From REEB509 sp049314555 (GTDB lineage: Bacteria > Pseudomonadota > Alphaproteobacteria > Caulobacterales > Aquidulcibacteraceae): DNA of 55,077 bases. Under the pieces are notes generated by a model. That model saw only the letters and a program-made list of their open reading frames with translations. It ran no database searches and had not been told where the DNA came from. Every line of letters begins with the position of its first letter. Positions within the stretch are counted from its first letter, which is position 1. Of the stretch, positions 1 to 8,437 are shown piece by piece. The DNA lies in the NCBI GenBank assembly GCA_049314555.1, contig JBMOEW010000020.1, forward strand, positions 1 to 55,077, read 5' to 3'. The position numbers were made by a program, and so were the translations under genes.

Positions 1-54
1 AGCGCACCAACAAATCGGCCAAGCCAAAGCAAGCCGCTCAGAGAACAGTTAGGA

Positions 55-468
55 ATGCAAGATTACATCAATCAGTTGATCCACGACGCCAAACAAGCAC
101 GCTCAGCAGGCGATAGCCAAAAAGCCCGTGACGCCTACACACGCGCGGCTGATCTTGCGCGGACAAATGGCGAGGCTGCGCTTCAAGCCCATGCCCTCCG
201 GCACGTCTGCGAGCTGGCCCGTGAAACGGGCGACCTCATGGCAGCCTTGGCGGCTGGCCAGGACGCGGTCTCGCTTTACCGTGGCCTGCCAATTGCCGTG
301 CCCCTAGACCTCGCAAACGCCCTTCGCGGCACCGCTTTGGCGCTGGAACAACTGAAACGCACACAAGCCGCCGCCCCCCTTTGGCACGAAGCCCGCGACA
401 TCTGTCAAGACATCGGCGTGTTGGAAGGCGTCGCGGAGTGCAATGAGCGGCTTGCTGGCATGCAGTGA
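55..468 (+). CDS. Small TPR-like protein
   Basis: A 137-residue, almost entirely helical, alanine-rich protein. Two or three degenerate tetratricopeptide-type helix pairs can be seen, for example around residues 20-35 (DSQKARDAYTRAADLA) and 60-75 (DLMAALAAGQDAVSLY). TPR proteins act as protein-binding scaffolds; nothing here names a partner. It has no signal peptide or membrane segment. The reading frame stays open to the left edge of the window, so the true start could lie upstream. A TAG at 50-52 in another frame just before this ATG may instead be the end of a preceding gene. It converges on the phosphatase gene with a 40-bp gap. Confidence 0.68.
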   Translation: MQDYINQLIHDAKQARSAGDSQKARDAYTRAADLARTNGEAALQAHALRHVCELARETGDLMAALAAGQDAVSLYRGLPIAVPLDLANALRGTALALEQLKRTQAAAPLWHEARDICQDIGVLEGVAECNERLAGMQ

Positions 469-508
469 CGTCTGAGAGCAAGAAGAGTCCGAACACGGCA
501 CAACGTCC

Positions 509-2194
509 TCACCCGTAGTTGACGTTCCCGCCCGTGCGCACAATCTGGGTTTGCTTCAACGTGCGCGCGCGATAGTCCCCAGTCAGCACCGTATCCACCG
601 CCACGAACACCGCCCGCGCCGCGCTGGGCGTCAAGTCCAGCCGCACATAGCCTTGGTTGAAATTGTCCGTCCACACCACTTCTGGCAGCTCGCGCTCAAA
701 CAGCCGGTCAAGGCGCAGGGCGGTCTCTTGGTCCCAGCCGGTTTCAACGAAATCGCCAGGAGACGTCACCCCCGCGGTGCCAAGCTCCAGCCCCATCCGC
801 GCGCCGCTGGCGTCGAACAATTCGTTCATCCAGAACGAGTGGCTGTCGCCGGTCAAGAAGATCAGGTCCTGCGCGCCGGCATCGTGCGCCAACCGATAGA
901 GCGCTTCCCGTGCCACCGGGTAACCGTCCCAGGTGTCGGTGTAGAAGGGCAGGTTCCAGCGCGCGGTCCAGAGCAGGTCAGGCTCTGGCGCAGCCTCTGT
1001 GCTAAACCCGCGCCGCCGGGTAGGGTCCACCTCGGTGGCGATGGCGCTTGGCACAAGCATGCGCGCAATCGGGCTGGCGTTGCCGATTAAACGCCAAGGC
1101 TGGCCAGCCGCAACCGAACCGCGAAGGCTGGCTGAAAGATGCGCTTCCATCCGTGCAGAGATCATGCGGCGATCGCTGGCACCGATCACATCGCGCATGA
1201 ACGCGTCGCGGTCTTCCGCCGTCCGGATGCGATCAAAGTGCTCACGGTACGACACCTGTTCGTCGCGCCCGGTGTGACGGCTTTCAAGCGTAATGAGCGT
1301 GGCAAGTTCGCCAAACACGTAGGTGCGCCAAAATTCTTCGCGGCGGTCCGAACCGCCCGCCATCCCTACATCGCGGATCGGCAGCCATTCATAATAGGCT
1401 TGAAGGGCACCCGCGCGGCGGACTTGGTAGTCGCCTTCGGTGTCGGGCTGATGGTTCTGCGCCCCATTCATCCACGGGTTATTGGTCACCTCGTGATCGT
1501 CCCAGCAGGCAACGAACGGGTGCATGGCAAACATCGCCATTGCACCGGGATCGGAGCGATACTGCGCATGGCGGATGCGATAGTCCGAAAGCGAAACAAT
1601 CTCGTGCGGCGGTTGGTGGCGCCGACCCAGCGCCTCGCCCACATCGTCTCCCCATTCGCCGGCGCCATACTCATAAATGTAATCGCCCGTATGCAGAACG
1701 ATATCAACCGCAGGGTCCTTGGCGATGGCGTCATAGGCGTTGAAATGACCAAACGCGTAGTTGGAGCAGGACACCACCGCAACGCCTAGCCGCTCCACGT
1801 GCCCCACCGGCAGCGTGCGGGTTCGTCCGACCACAGAGAGCGCTTCCAGCGCCTGAAAGCGATAAAAGTAGGTGCGGCCAGGCGCGAGGCCCGTAACAAG
1901 AACTTTGACGGTGTGATCCCCTTGCGCCCGGGCCAAAGCCCAATCCTGCTTCACGATGCGCGCAAAACCAGCATCTTCAGAAAGCTGCCACTGCACGCGA
2001 ACGTCGCCCCCCGTTGCGGTTACATGGGTCCACAAAACGATGCTGTCGGCCCCGGGATCGCCGCTCGCAACGCCGTAGCGAAACACGGTGCCTGGCGCAG
2101 ACGACGGCGCAGCCTGTTCTGGCGTCGCGCAGGCCACCGCCCCGGAAGCGGCAATCAGGCCAAGTGCAGTGCGGCGATCAACGGTGTTGCCCAT
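509..2194 (-). CDS. phoD: PhoD-family alkaline phosphatase/phosphodiesterase
   Basis: A 561-residue exported metallophosphatase. The N-terminus has a twin-arginine motif (R7R8) followed by a hydrophobic stretch and a lipobox-like AVAC ending at C22, so Tat export is likely and lipid anchoring possible. Family signatures are an N-terminal beta domain with YGVASGDP (about 40-47), SCSNY (about 142-146), the metal-binding HTGDYIYEY (about 168-176), DDHEVTNN (about 232-239) and LTGDSHSFW near residue 445. PhoD enzymes cleave phosphomono- and diesters in the periplasm using Fe/Ca. The gene lies 88 bp downstream of a TonB-dependent receptor on the same strand, which suggests joint uptake and hydrolysis of an organophosphate. 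No clear Pho box was found by eye. Confidence 0.93.
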   Translation of the reverse strand: MGNTVDRRTALGLIAASGAVACATPEQAAPSSAPGTVFRYGVASGDPGADSIVLWTHVTATGGDVRVQWQLSEDAGFARIVKQDWALARAQGDHTVKVLVTGLAPGRTYFYRFQALEALSVVGRTRTLPVGHVERLGVAVVSCSNYAFGHFNAYDAIAKDPAVDIVLHTGDYIYEYGAGEWGDDVGEALGRRHQPPHEIVSLSDYRIRHAQYRSDPGAMAMFAMHPFVACWDDHEVTNNPWMNGAQNHQPDTEGDYQVRRAGALQAYYEWLPIRDVGMAGGSDRREEFWRTYVFGELATLITLESRHTGRDEQVSYREHFDRIRTAEDRDAFMRDVIGASDRRMISARMEAHLSASLRGSVAAGQPWRLIGNASPIARMLVPSAIATEVDPTRRRGFSTEAAPEPDLLWTARWNLPFYTDTWDGYPVAREALYRLAHDAGAQDLIFLTGDSHSFWMNELFDASGARMGLELGTAGVTSPGDFVETGWDQETALRLDRLFERELPEVVWTDNFNQGYVRLDLTPSAARAVFVAVDTVLTGDYRARTLKQTQIVRTGGNVNYG

Positions 2195-2282
2195 GGCTGC
2201 AGCCTCCAGCGCAAGTGTTAGTCCAAAACGCGATCGGCGCGCGCAGCCGAAAGCTCCGCACGCCGACCAACACGTTCGGTTT

Positions 2283-4625
2283 TTAGTAGGCGTAGCGCAA
2301 GGTCAAGAACACCTGGCGCGGCGCCCCGGTCACCAGCGTCTGGCTGTCGCCGGAGTTGACGAAGCCGTTGGTGCCAAGCGTGCCCACATGTTCTTCGTCG
2401 GTCAGGTTCGACACGTTGAGCTGGGCTTCAAACCCGCTCAGCGCGCTGCCTTCACCGAAGCGATAGCCGACGTTCAGGTCCGCCAACCACCGCCCGTCCA
2501 CCAGGCCACCGTTGTTGGTGAAGGTGAAGTAGCGATCGCCGATGTAGTTCGCGCTCAGTCCACCGAAGAAGTTGCCGTCGTCGTAAGCGATTTCGCCGAA
2601 GAACAACGTTTCCGGTGTATTCACGACGCGCTTGCCGCCGGTAGCCGCGAGCAGTGTGCCGGCGCGGTTGCGCACATCGTCTTGGTATTCGGAGTTGTTG
2701 TAGGTGTACGAAGCAAACAATGAAATTGCGTCGGTGACATTGTAGGTGCCGAGCAGCTCAATGCCGACCGTTTCCACACCGCCAACGTTGGACACGATCG
2801 GCGCGTTACCCACGATACCAGGGCCCTGGCTCACCGCGAGCAGGCGGTTCTCGAACTGCACAAAGTACGCAGCAGCACCGAGCTGGAAGTTCGGCGTCGA
2901 CCAGCGCAGGCCGCCTTCATACGTGGTGGAGCTTTCCGGTTTGACGGTGCGGCGGGTTTCCAAAAACACCGACTGGCTGCGCGAGGCAAACACGCTACCC
3001 ACCACAGACGGGAACGCCGCCGTATTTTCAGCATACGAACCGAACAGTTCGACGTCGTCCGTCAGCGCGTAGGTGAAGCCCGCTTGTGGCAGGAAGCCTT
3101 CGTCGGTCTCAATCTTCCCAGACAAGGTGCTGTCGGCACCCGCCACCGGAACAGCATTGTTGATGTTCAGTGTTTCCACTTCGTTTTGCACGTTGAGGCT
3201 CTTGAAGCCGAAGTTGACGGTCAGCCGGTCGTTCACGTCCCACGTGTCTTGCAGGTAAAGTTGGGTCGTATCGGTGTCGAAGGCATAAGCCCACTGCGTG
3301 AAGAAGGCTCCGCCCTGCATCGACAGGAAATCGCGGTTCGAAGCCGCGCGGTTCAAAGCGTAGAAGCGACGGTACTGATTGAAATAGTTGCTCTCATACC
3401 AGAAGCCGCCGTTGATCGTGTGCGAGCCGATTTCCCAGGTGGCCGAGCCGAGAACGCCGGTCCGGTCGATGTTGTATTCGGTCGTGCGGATCGAAAGCGG
3501 GCTGTTGTCGGTCGTGGCACCAGACACGGTGGCGTTGGGCGATATGCGGTAAGGCGTGCCCCACAGGCCTTGGCCCACATTGCGGTGGTTGTAGACCTGG
3601 AACCGCACATCTAGGCTATCCGTAATCGGATAGTCGATCGCGCCATAGATCAAATCGTCGTCGCGCAGGCCAGAGGCGTCAAAATAGGCGTCGTCCGCCG
3701 TTTGGATCGGCGCGGGATAAACTGTGCCCGCGCCTGCGTTCGTCTGGGTCTGGCCAGTATCGCCGCGGTTGTGCGCGATGTCAGCCACTTGCACGGCCAA
3801 CCCGTATCGGCTTTGTCCGAAGTTGTCCCAGTCGTTGCCAAGCCGCGCAATCTGCGCAAGCGACAAATCCTGGTAGTCGTTCTCTTGGCGCGAAGAGTTG
3901 TTGTAGTAGACGGTGAACAGTCCTTCGCCCACCGGTTGCTCCAAGCGCAGCGCCCACTGTTGCTGGTTCTGCTCGCCTTCGCCCTTCCATTTGTCCATGC
4001 TGCTGTCGACGTAGGAAATCCAGCCCCGCGTGCCCAACGGGCCAAACGTGCCTGTGTCAAGGCGCACAAAGCCCCGCAGGGTTTCATCCGAGCCATAGGT
4101 CAAAGCCGTGTCGACACCAAAGTCTTCGCTCGCGCTCCGCGAGAAGAACTGCAGCGCGCCAGCGAGGTTGGAGGACGACGCAACATCGATCGCGCCAGAC
4201 CCTTGCGTCAAAGACACCGAACCAAGGTTTTCAGAGATCAGCGCGCGCGAAATGTGCAAGCCATTGTGGTTGGCATAGCTCATGTCGCCCAGCGGCACGC
4301 CATCCAGCGTAAACCCCAGCTGGCTTTGCGCAAAGCCGCGGATATTGATCCGGGCTGCCCATTCATAGGCGCCAAAAGCATCGGCACCCGAAACTGAAAC
4401 GCCGGGCAAACGCTGCACCAAAAGGATCGGGCTGGTGCCGGCGGGCATCGTCGCCAGCACTTCGGCATCAAGGGTTTGGCCCTGGCGCACTTGGCCCTGA
4501 CCGATCACCACGATGGTTTCGTCAGAGGCTTCAGGCGCCACAGGCGCGGCGGTGGTTTGCGCAAACGCCGCAGGCGCGACGATCGTGAACAGGGCGCAGA
4601 CGCCCAGCAGCAATTTCGATCTCAT
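2283..4625 (-). CDS. TonB-dependent outer membrane receptor
   Basis: I place the start at 4625, giving 780 residues: AGGGGA lies just upstream and the product then opens with a clean signal peptide ending in APAAFAQ. The frame itself is open further upstream to 4910. After the signal comes a TonB-box-like segment (ETIVVIG), a plug domain (about 45-160, with INIRGFAQSQLGFTLDGVPLG) and a 22-strand-type beta barrel ending in an aromatic residue (RYAY), as outer membrane proteins need for BAM recognition. Such receptors import scarce ligands using TonB energy. The ligand is unknown. The downstream phoD gene hints at a phosphate ester, but this is inference from position only. Confidence 0.93.
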   Translation of the reverse strand: MRSKLLLGVCALFTIVAPAAFAQTTAAPVAPEASDETIVVIGQGQVRQGQTLDAEVLATMPAGTSPILLVQRLPGVSVSGADAFGAYEWAARINIRGFAQSQLGFTLDGVPLGDMSYANHNGLHISRALISENLGSVSLTQGSGAIDVASSSNLAGALQFFSRSASEDFGVDTALTYGSDETLRGFVRLDTGTFGPLGTRGWISYVDSSMDKWKGEGEQNQQQWALRLEQPVGEGLFTVYYNNSSRQENDYQDLSLAQIARLGNDWDNFGQSRYGLAVQVADIAHNRGDTGQTQTNAGAGTVYPAPIQTADDAYFDASGLRDDDLIYGAIDYPITDSLDVRFQVYNHRNVGQGLWGTPYRISPNATVSGATTDNSPLSIRTTEYNIDRTGVLGSATWEIGSHTINGGFWYESNYFNQYRRFYALNRAASNRDFLSMQGGAFFTQWAYAFDTDTTQLYLQDTWDVNDRLTVNFGFKSLNVQNEVETLNINNAVPVAGADSTLSGKIETDEGFLPQAGFTYALTDDVELFGSYAENTAAFPSVVGSVFASRSQSVFLETRRTVKPESSTTYEGGLRWSTPNFQLGAAAYFVQFENRLLAVSQGPGIVGNAPIVSNVGGVETVGIELLGTYNVTDAISLFASYTYNNSEYQDDVRNRAGTLLAATGGKRVVNTPETLFFGEIAYDDGNFFGGLSANYIGDRYFTFTNNGGLVDGRWLADLNVGYRFGEGSALSGFEAQLNVSNLTDEEHVGTLGTNGFVNSGDSQTLVTGAPRQVFLTLRYAY

Positions 4626-4936
4626 GTGTTGTCCCCTTTGTAAGCGTATACGGAGCAATAATGCTCTCGCATGCGCCACGCGCTTCAGCCCAAAGCAAGA
4701 CGCAAAGCCGTCCAACAGCTTTCCATCAAACTCCGGCGCAAAGCGGGTGGCTAAGACCAGCGCGCGGCTCGTAGGGCCGCGAGGCGACAGGAACGTGTAA
4801 GGTGGGTGGCAGTTTCGCGACGGTCCCGCCCCGTGGCCAAAAAGTCGCAATGCCAATCGTCGCCGAGCACCAGACATCCACATCCGCGCGGCACACCCAG
4901 TTGCACCCACCGCGAACGCCGATACAACCTTGGGCC
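4626..4936. promoter_or_regulatory. Divergent intergenic region, receptor versus serine hydrolase
   Basis: This 311-bp stretch separates two divergent genes and must carry both promoters. It is richer in A and T than the flanking genes near the receptor start. The receptor ribosome-binding site (AGGGGA on the minus strand) lies just left of 4640. I saw no convincing operator palindrome, Pho box or terminator, and the short reading frames that cross it do not look coding. Confidence 0.4.
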
Positions 4937-6676
4937 ATGAACTGGGTTAAATGTGTAGTCGCGGTCATCGGTTTGCTCGGCGCTGCGGTGTCGGTAGCGA
5001 ACGCACAGCCGCGCGCGCCCTTTAATCCGGCCGCACTGGAAGGCGTCGCCCCAGAACTGGACACAGCCCGCGCCGCTTTTCATATTCCGGGCATGGCGGT
5101 GGTAGTGGTTGCCGATGGCCGCGTTGTCTTGGCGCAAGGCTTTGGCGAACTCGGTCTTGAGGACCAAACCCCCGTCAACGCCGAGACGCGCTTTGCTATT
5201 GGCTCATGCAGCAAGGCGTTCACGTCCTTTGCCCTGGCCCTCTTGGCGCAAGAGGGGCGGCTGCGCTTTTCAGATCCGGTTGCCGCCCACGACCCGCTCT
5301 TGCGGCTGCCAGACGGCCCCCCGCCAGACCGCCTCACCATAACAAGCCTGCTCACCCAGCGGTCTGGCTTTGCCCGCCACGACTTCATGTGGCACGCCTT
5401 GCCTGCGATGAGCCGCGCTGACTTTTCCGCAGCCCAAGCCCATTTGCCCACCCAGCGCAGCCCCGCCACCGCCTATGGCTATACCAACACGGCCTATATC
5501 TTGGCGGGGCGTTTGGTGGATCTGGAAGCCGACCAGCCTTGGGAGGCCTTCACCAGAGCGCGCATTTTCGCGCCCCTCGGCATGACCCGCGCAAATTTCT
5601 CGTCCGAAGGCCTAGCCGCCGATGCCAACGCCGCCCGCGCCACCAAACGCGCCGAGGGCCAAAACCGCACCGTGCCCTGGCGCGATGGTCGCCTGCTGGG
5701 GCCCGCCGGGTCGATCAACGCCACCGCAAACGACCTGGGCCGTTGGCTGCTGTTGCTCACCAATGGCGGCGCCATCGACGGCCGCCGCATCCTGGAAGAG
5801 GACAGGCTAGAGGCCCTGTTCACCCCCACAGCCTATGCCCAGCCCCGCCGCAGGGGGCGGTCCACATCGGCAGAACCAGACAGCGGCTACGCCATGGGCT
5901 GGCGGGTCGATACCTGGCGCGACCTGCGCCGCGTCAGTCACACGGGCGCGATCGACGGCTTCCGCGCACGGGTCACGCTTTACCCAGACCAAGGGGTAGG
6001 GGTGGCGGTGATGGTCAATCTCGGGCCGTCCCAAATGCCAGACTTCGCCACGCGAGTGCTGTCGGAGCGCGTCCTTGGGCTGTCCCGAACCACCGATCTT
6101 CTGGCGCTGGCCGCCAGCCGCGATCGCGACGAAGCCGCAGCATTGGCAGCCCCGCCGCCCGTTCCCCGTGGACGCATTGCCCGCCTGGGCGAAGCAGACC
6201 CCACCATCCCGCCAAGCGTGGCTTTGGCGACCCTAACCGGCGTCTACCACCACCCCGCCTACGGCGACATTTTGATCGAACCGGCAACGACCGGCCAGGG
6301 TCTGCGCATGCGCTTTGGCACCCTGACCGGTTATCTGCGCCATTGGCGGGGCAATGGGTACGTTGCCTTTTCAGACCTCCCCGATGACACTTTAAACGAA
6401 GGCGAGCTGCTCTTTGTCACAGACGCGACCGGCGCCGTCGGCGGCTTCACGGCGATGATCGACAACGACATCGCCCCGGTTGGGTTCATCCGCACCGGCC
6501 CTCTGCCCCAACCACCCACACCGGCGGCGACAAACGACACCCACGCCGGCAGCCTCACCAGCGCGCCGCGCACCAACACCCGCTTGCTCTGGGGCGCGCT
6601 GGCCTTTGCTTTGCTCATTCTTGCGGCCGCCGGCCTGTCGTTGCTACTCAAGCACCGATCGCAAAAGCCGGCTTGA
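4937..6676 (+). CDS. Serine hydrolase, beta-lactamase class C family, C-terminal anchor
   Basis: The ATG at 4937 is chosen because it begins a good signal peptide (MNWVKCVVAVIGLL...VANAQP), giving 579 residues; an upstream in-frame start at 4802 would bury it. The beta-lactamase/esterase domain spans about 40-400, with the SxxK nucleophile motif SCSK (S90/K93), a YTN motif near 180 and HTG near 335 in place of KTG. A C-terminal domain of about 100 residues follows, then one transmembrane helix near 553-572 and a basic tail, so the enzyme is probably held in the inner membrane facing the periplasm. Members hydrolyse peptides, esters or D-amino-acid bonds; the substrate cannot be read from sequence. 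Confidence 0.9.
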   Translation: MNWVKCVVAVIGLLGAAVSVANAQPRAPFNPAALEGVAPELDTARAAFHIPGMAVVVVADGRVVLAQGFGELGLEDQTPVNAETRFAIGSCSKAFTSFALALLAQEGRLRFSDPVAAHDPLLRLPDGPPPDRLTITSLLTQRSGFARHDFMWHALPAMSRADFSAAQAHLPTQRSPATAYGYTNTAYILAGRLVDLEADQPWEAFTRARIFAPLGMTRANFSSEGLAADANAARATKRAEGQNRTVPWRDGRLLGPAGSINATANDLGRWLLLLTNGGAIDGRRILEEDRLEALFTPTAYAQPRRRGRSTSAEPDSGYAMGWRVDTWRDLRRVSHTGAIDGFRARVTLYPDQGVGVAVMVNLGPSQMPDFATRVLSERVLGLSRTTDLLALAASRDRDEAAALAAPPPVPRGRIARLGEADPTIPPSVALATLTGVYHHPAYGDILIEPATTGQGLRMRFGTLTGYLRHWRGNGYVAFSDLPDDTLNEGELLFVTDATGAVGGFTAMIDNDIAPVGFIRTGPLPQPPTPAATNDTHAGSLTSAPRTNTRLLWGALAFALLILAAAGLSLLLKHRSQKPA

Positions 6677-6697
6677 CCGGCCAACCAACCAAGCCGA

Positions 6698-7636
6698 GTG
6701 TCGGCCCAATTCATGCCCCCCCCAAACCCCACACCGACAACCTCCCGTTTGAGCCCGAACGCCACTGGCGCGGTTTGGATGCTGGTCTCAGCGGCGTGTT
6801 TCACGGTCATGGCCGCCAGCTTGAAACTGCTGGCAGAGCAGGGCTACTCCGAAAGCCAAATGGTGTTTGCCCGGTGCGCGGCCGGCTTCTTGGCGATCCT
6901 GCCCTTTGCCCTGCGCGCTGGCCAAGGGGCCTGGACCGTCGCCCGCCCTAGGCCGCTGTTCTTCCGCTGCGCCTATTCCACGCTTGGCTTCTTCGCGGGC
7001 TTTTACGCCTTCGCCCACATGCCCCTGGCGGACGCGCAGGCCATCACGTTCACCCGCGTGCTGTTCATCGTGGTTTTTGCCGCCTGGCTCCTGAAAGAAA
7101 AAGTAGCCTGGCGCCGCTGGACCGCGGTCGGAGTGGGCTTTGTTGGCGTCCTCTTGATGCTGCGGCCGGAAGGGGCAGCGTTTGGCTTGCCGGCGCTGGC
7201 GGCGGTGATTTCAGCTCTGTTCTTTGGCCTGGCGATCATCACCGTCAAAGATCTCACCCGCGACCATTCCACCATGTCCCTGGTGCTCTACACCAACGCC
7301 TTCACGACAGTCTTTGGGCTGCCGTTCATTTTCTTCGGCGATTGGTTTTGGCCAGACGCCACCGGCTGGGTTTTGCTGATCGTCTTGGGCCTGAGTGGAG
7401 TTGGGGCGCAAAGCTGTTATGTGCGCGCGCTGTCCACCGGCGAGGCGAGCCTGATGGGCTTGATCGACTATGTGCGGCTGCCGCTGGCGATCGCGGTGGG
7501 GTTTGTTGTGTTCCACGAGGTGCCAGACACGCTCGGCATGTTCGGCGCGGCGGTGATCATCGGCTCCACGCTTTACATCACCTGGCGTGAAAGCCGCATC
7601 AAAGCGCGCCAGGCATCAGCGGAACCGACGAGCTAA
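6698..7636 (+). CDS. EamA/DMT-family inner membrane transporter
   Basis: About 312 residues from a GTG start; an ATG at 6713 would remove five residues. The protein has ten predicted transmembrane helices arranged as two EamA repeats, with the typical family segments near residues 100-140 (DAQAITFTRVLFIVVFAAWLLKEK) shown here only in part: DAQAITFTRVLF and LLKEK. DMT carriers of this type export amino acids or metabolites, or import S-adenosylmethionine. The substrate is not assignable. The gene follows the serine hydrolase by 21 bp, so the two may be co-transcribed, and its last 38 bp overlap the convergent YhhN-like gene. Confidence 0.92.
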   Translation: MSAQFMPPPNPTPTTSRLSPNATGAVWMLVSAACFTVMAASLKLLAEQGYSESQMVFARCAAGFLAILPFALRAGQGAWTVARPRPLFFRCAYSTLGFFAGFYAFAHMPLADAQAITFTRVLFIVVFAAWLLKEKVAWRRWTAVGVGFVGVLLMLRPEGAAFGLPALAAVISALFFGLAIITVKDLTRDHSTMSLVLYTNAFTTVFGLPFIFFGDWFWPDATGWVLLIVLGLSGVGAQSCYVRALSTGEASLMGLIDYVRLPLAIAVGFVVFHEVPDTLGMFGAAVIIGSTLYITWRESRIKARQASAEPTS

Positions 7637-8315
7637 TCCCGGCAGCCATCGCCCCCAAGGTCAACAGGCCAATAGCCGCCGCATAGCTCCACCACACGAT
7701 CGAATGGCCCTGCAGGATCGGCGGCACGCCCGAAAGGTCTTTCCGGAAGGTTTGCGCCGCCAGCACCCCATCGGAAAACACAAACAACAAGGCACCCACC
7801 ATCGCCAACCAGCCTGACCACGGCAGGCTCCAGGCCATGATCGCCATCCCGATCAGCGCACACGCATAAATCGGCACAATCGCCTTGCGCCAGCCAAGAT
7901 CACTCCAAAGCCAACCGATCACTCCAATCGCGCCCAGGAACAAGCCCACCCCCACAAGCACCCGCGGCCACACGGGGTCTGCAGCTTCAGCGGTCAAGCG
8001 CAGCTCGCCAAACAACAGCATGAAGGCGGCATGCGCGATCAAAAACGCCAGCATCCCAAGGCTAAAGGCCCACTCCTTGCCCAGCGCCAGGCAATAGTCG
8101 CCCAGCGCGCAAAACGCCAACGCCGCGACCAAAGGCAGGGGGGCCCCCGCCAGCGCCATCGCCAAAGCCAAACTCCCCGCCATCCCCGCCTTGACACTGG
8201 CCCGCAGTATCACCTTGGGCGAAGACTGCAAAAACAGCCCATAGATCAAGGCGCACACCACCGCCAAAAGGACGAGCGCGCCAATCGCTGGCCCATACAT
8301 CATCAATCGCGACAT
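7599..8315 (-). CDS. YhhN/TMEM86-family membrane protein (lysoplasmalogenase-like)
   Basis: A 238-residue integral membrane protein with about eight hydrophobic helices. Family hallmarks are the early VKAGMAG segment, ALGDYCLA near residue 92, a histidine in FLIAHAAFM near 112 and the late FVFSDGVLAA near 200, whose acidic residues correspond to the conserved catalytic aspartates of the family. TMEM86B and bacterial relatives hydrolyse the vinyl ether bond of lysoplasmalogens, but bacterial YhhN proteins are largely uncharacterised. The start has GAGG upstream. The 3-prime end overlaps the EamA gene tail to tail. Confidence 0.85.
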   Translation of the reverse strand: MSRLMMYGPAIGALVLLAVVCALIYGLFLQSSPKVILRASVKAGMAGSLALAMALAGAPLPLVAALAFCALGDYCLALGKEWAFSLGMLAFLIAHAAFMLLFGELRLTAEAADPVWPRVLVGVGLFLGAIGVIGWLWSDLGWRKAIVPIYACALIGMAIMAWSLPWSGWLAMVGALLFVFSDGVLAAQTFRKDLSGVPPILQGHSIVWWSYAAAIGLLTLGAMAAGISSSVPLMPGAL

Positions 8316-8437
8316 GGCCTCAGGGTCCCATTGTGGTTGTTATGTGTCAAAATATGCAGCAAAGGCAGGGGATTCCGCCACCGTTCATGTGGCGTCAGAC
8401 ACAGTCGTCAAGGATAAACCGCTCAGGAGAGAGTGTT

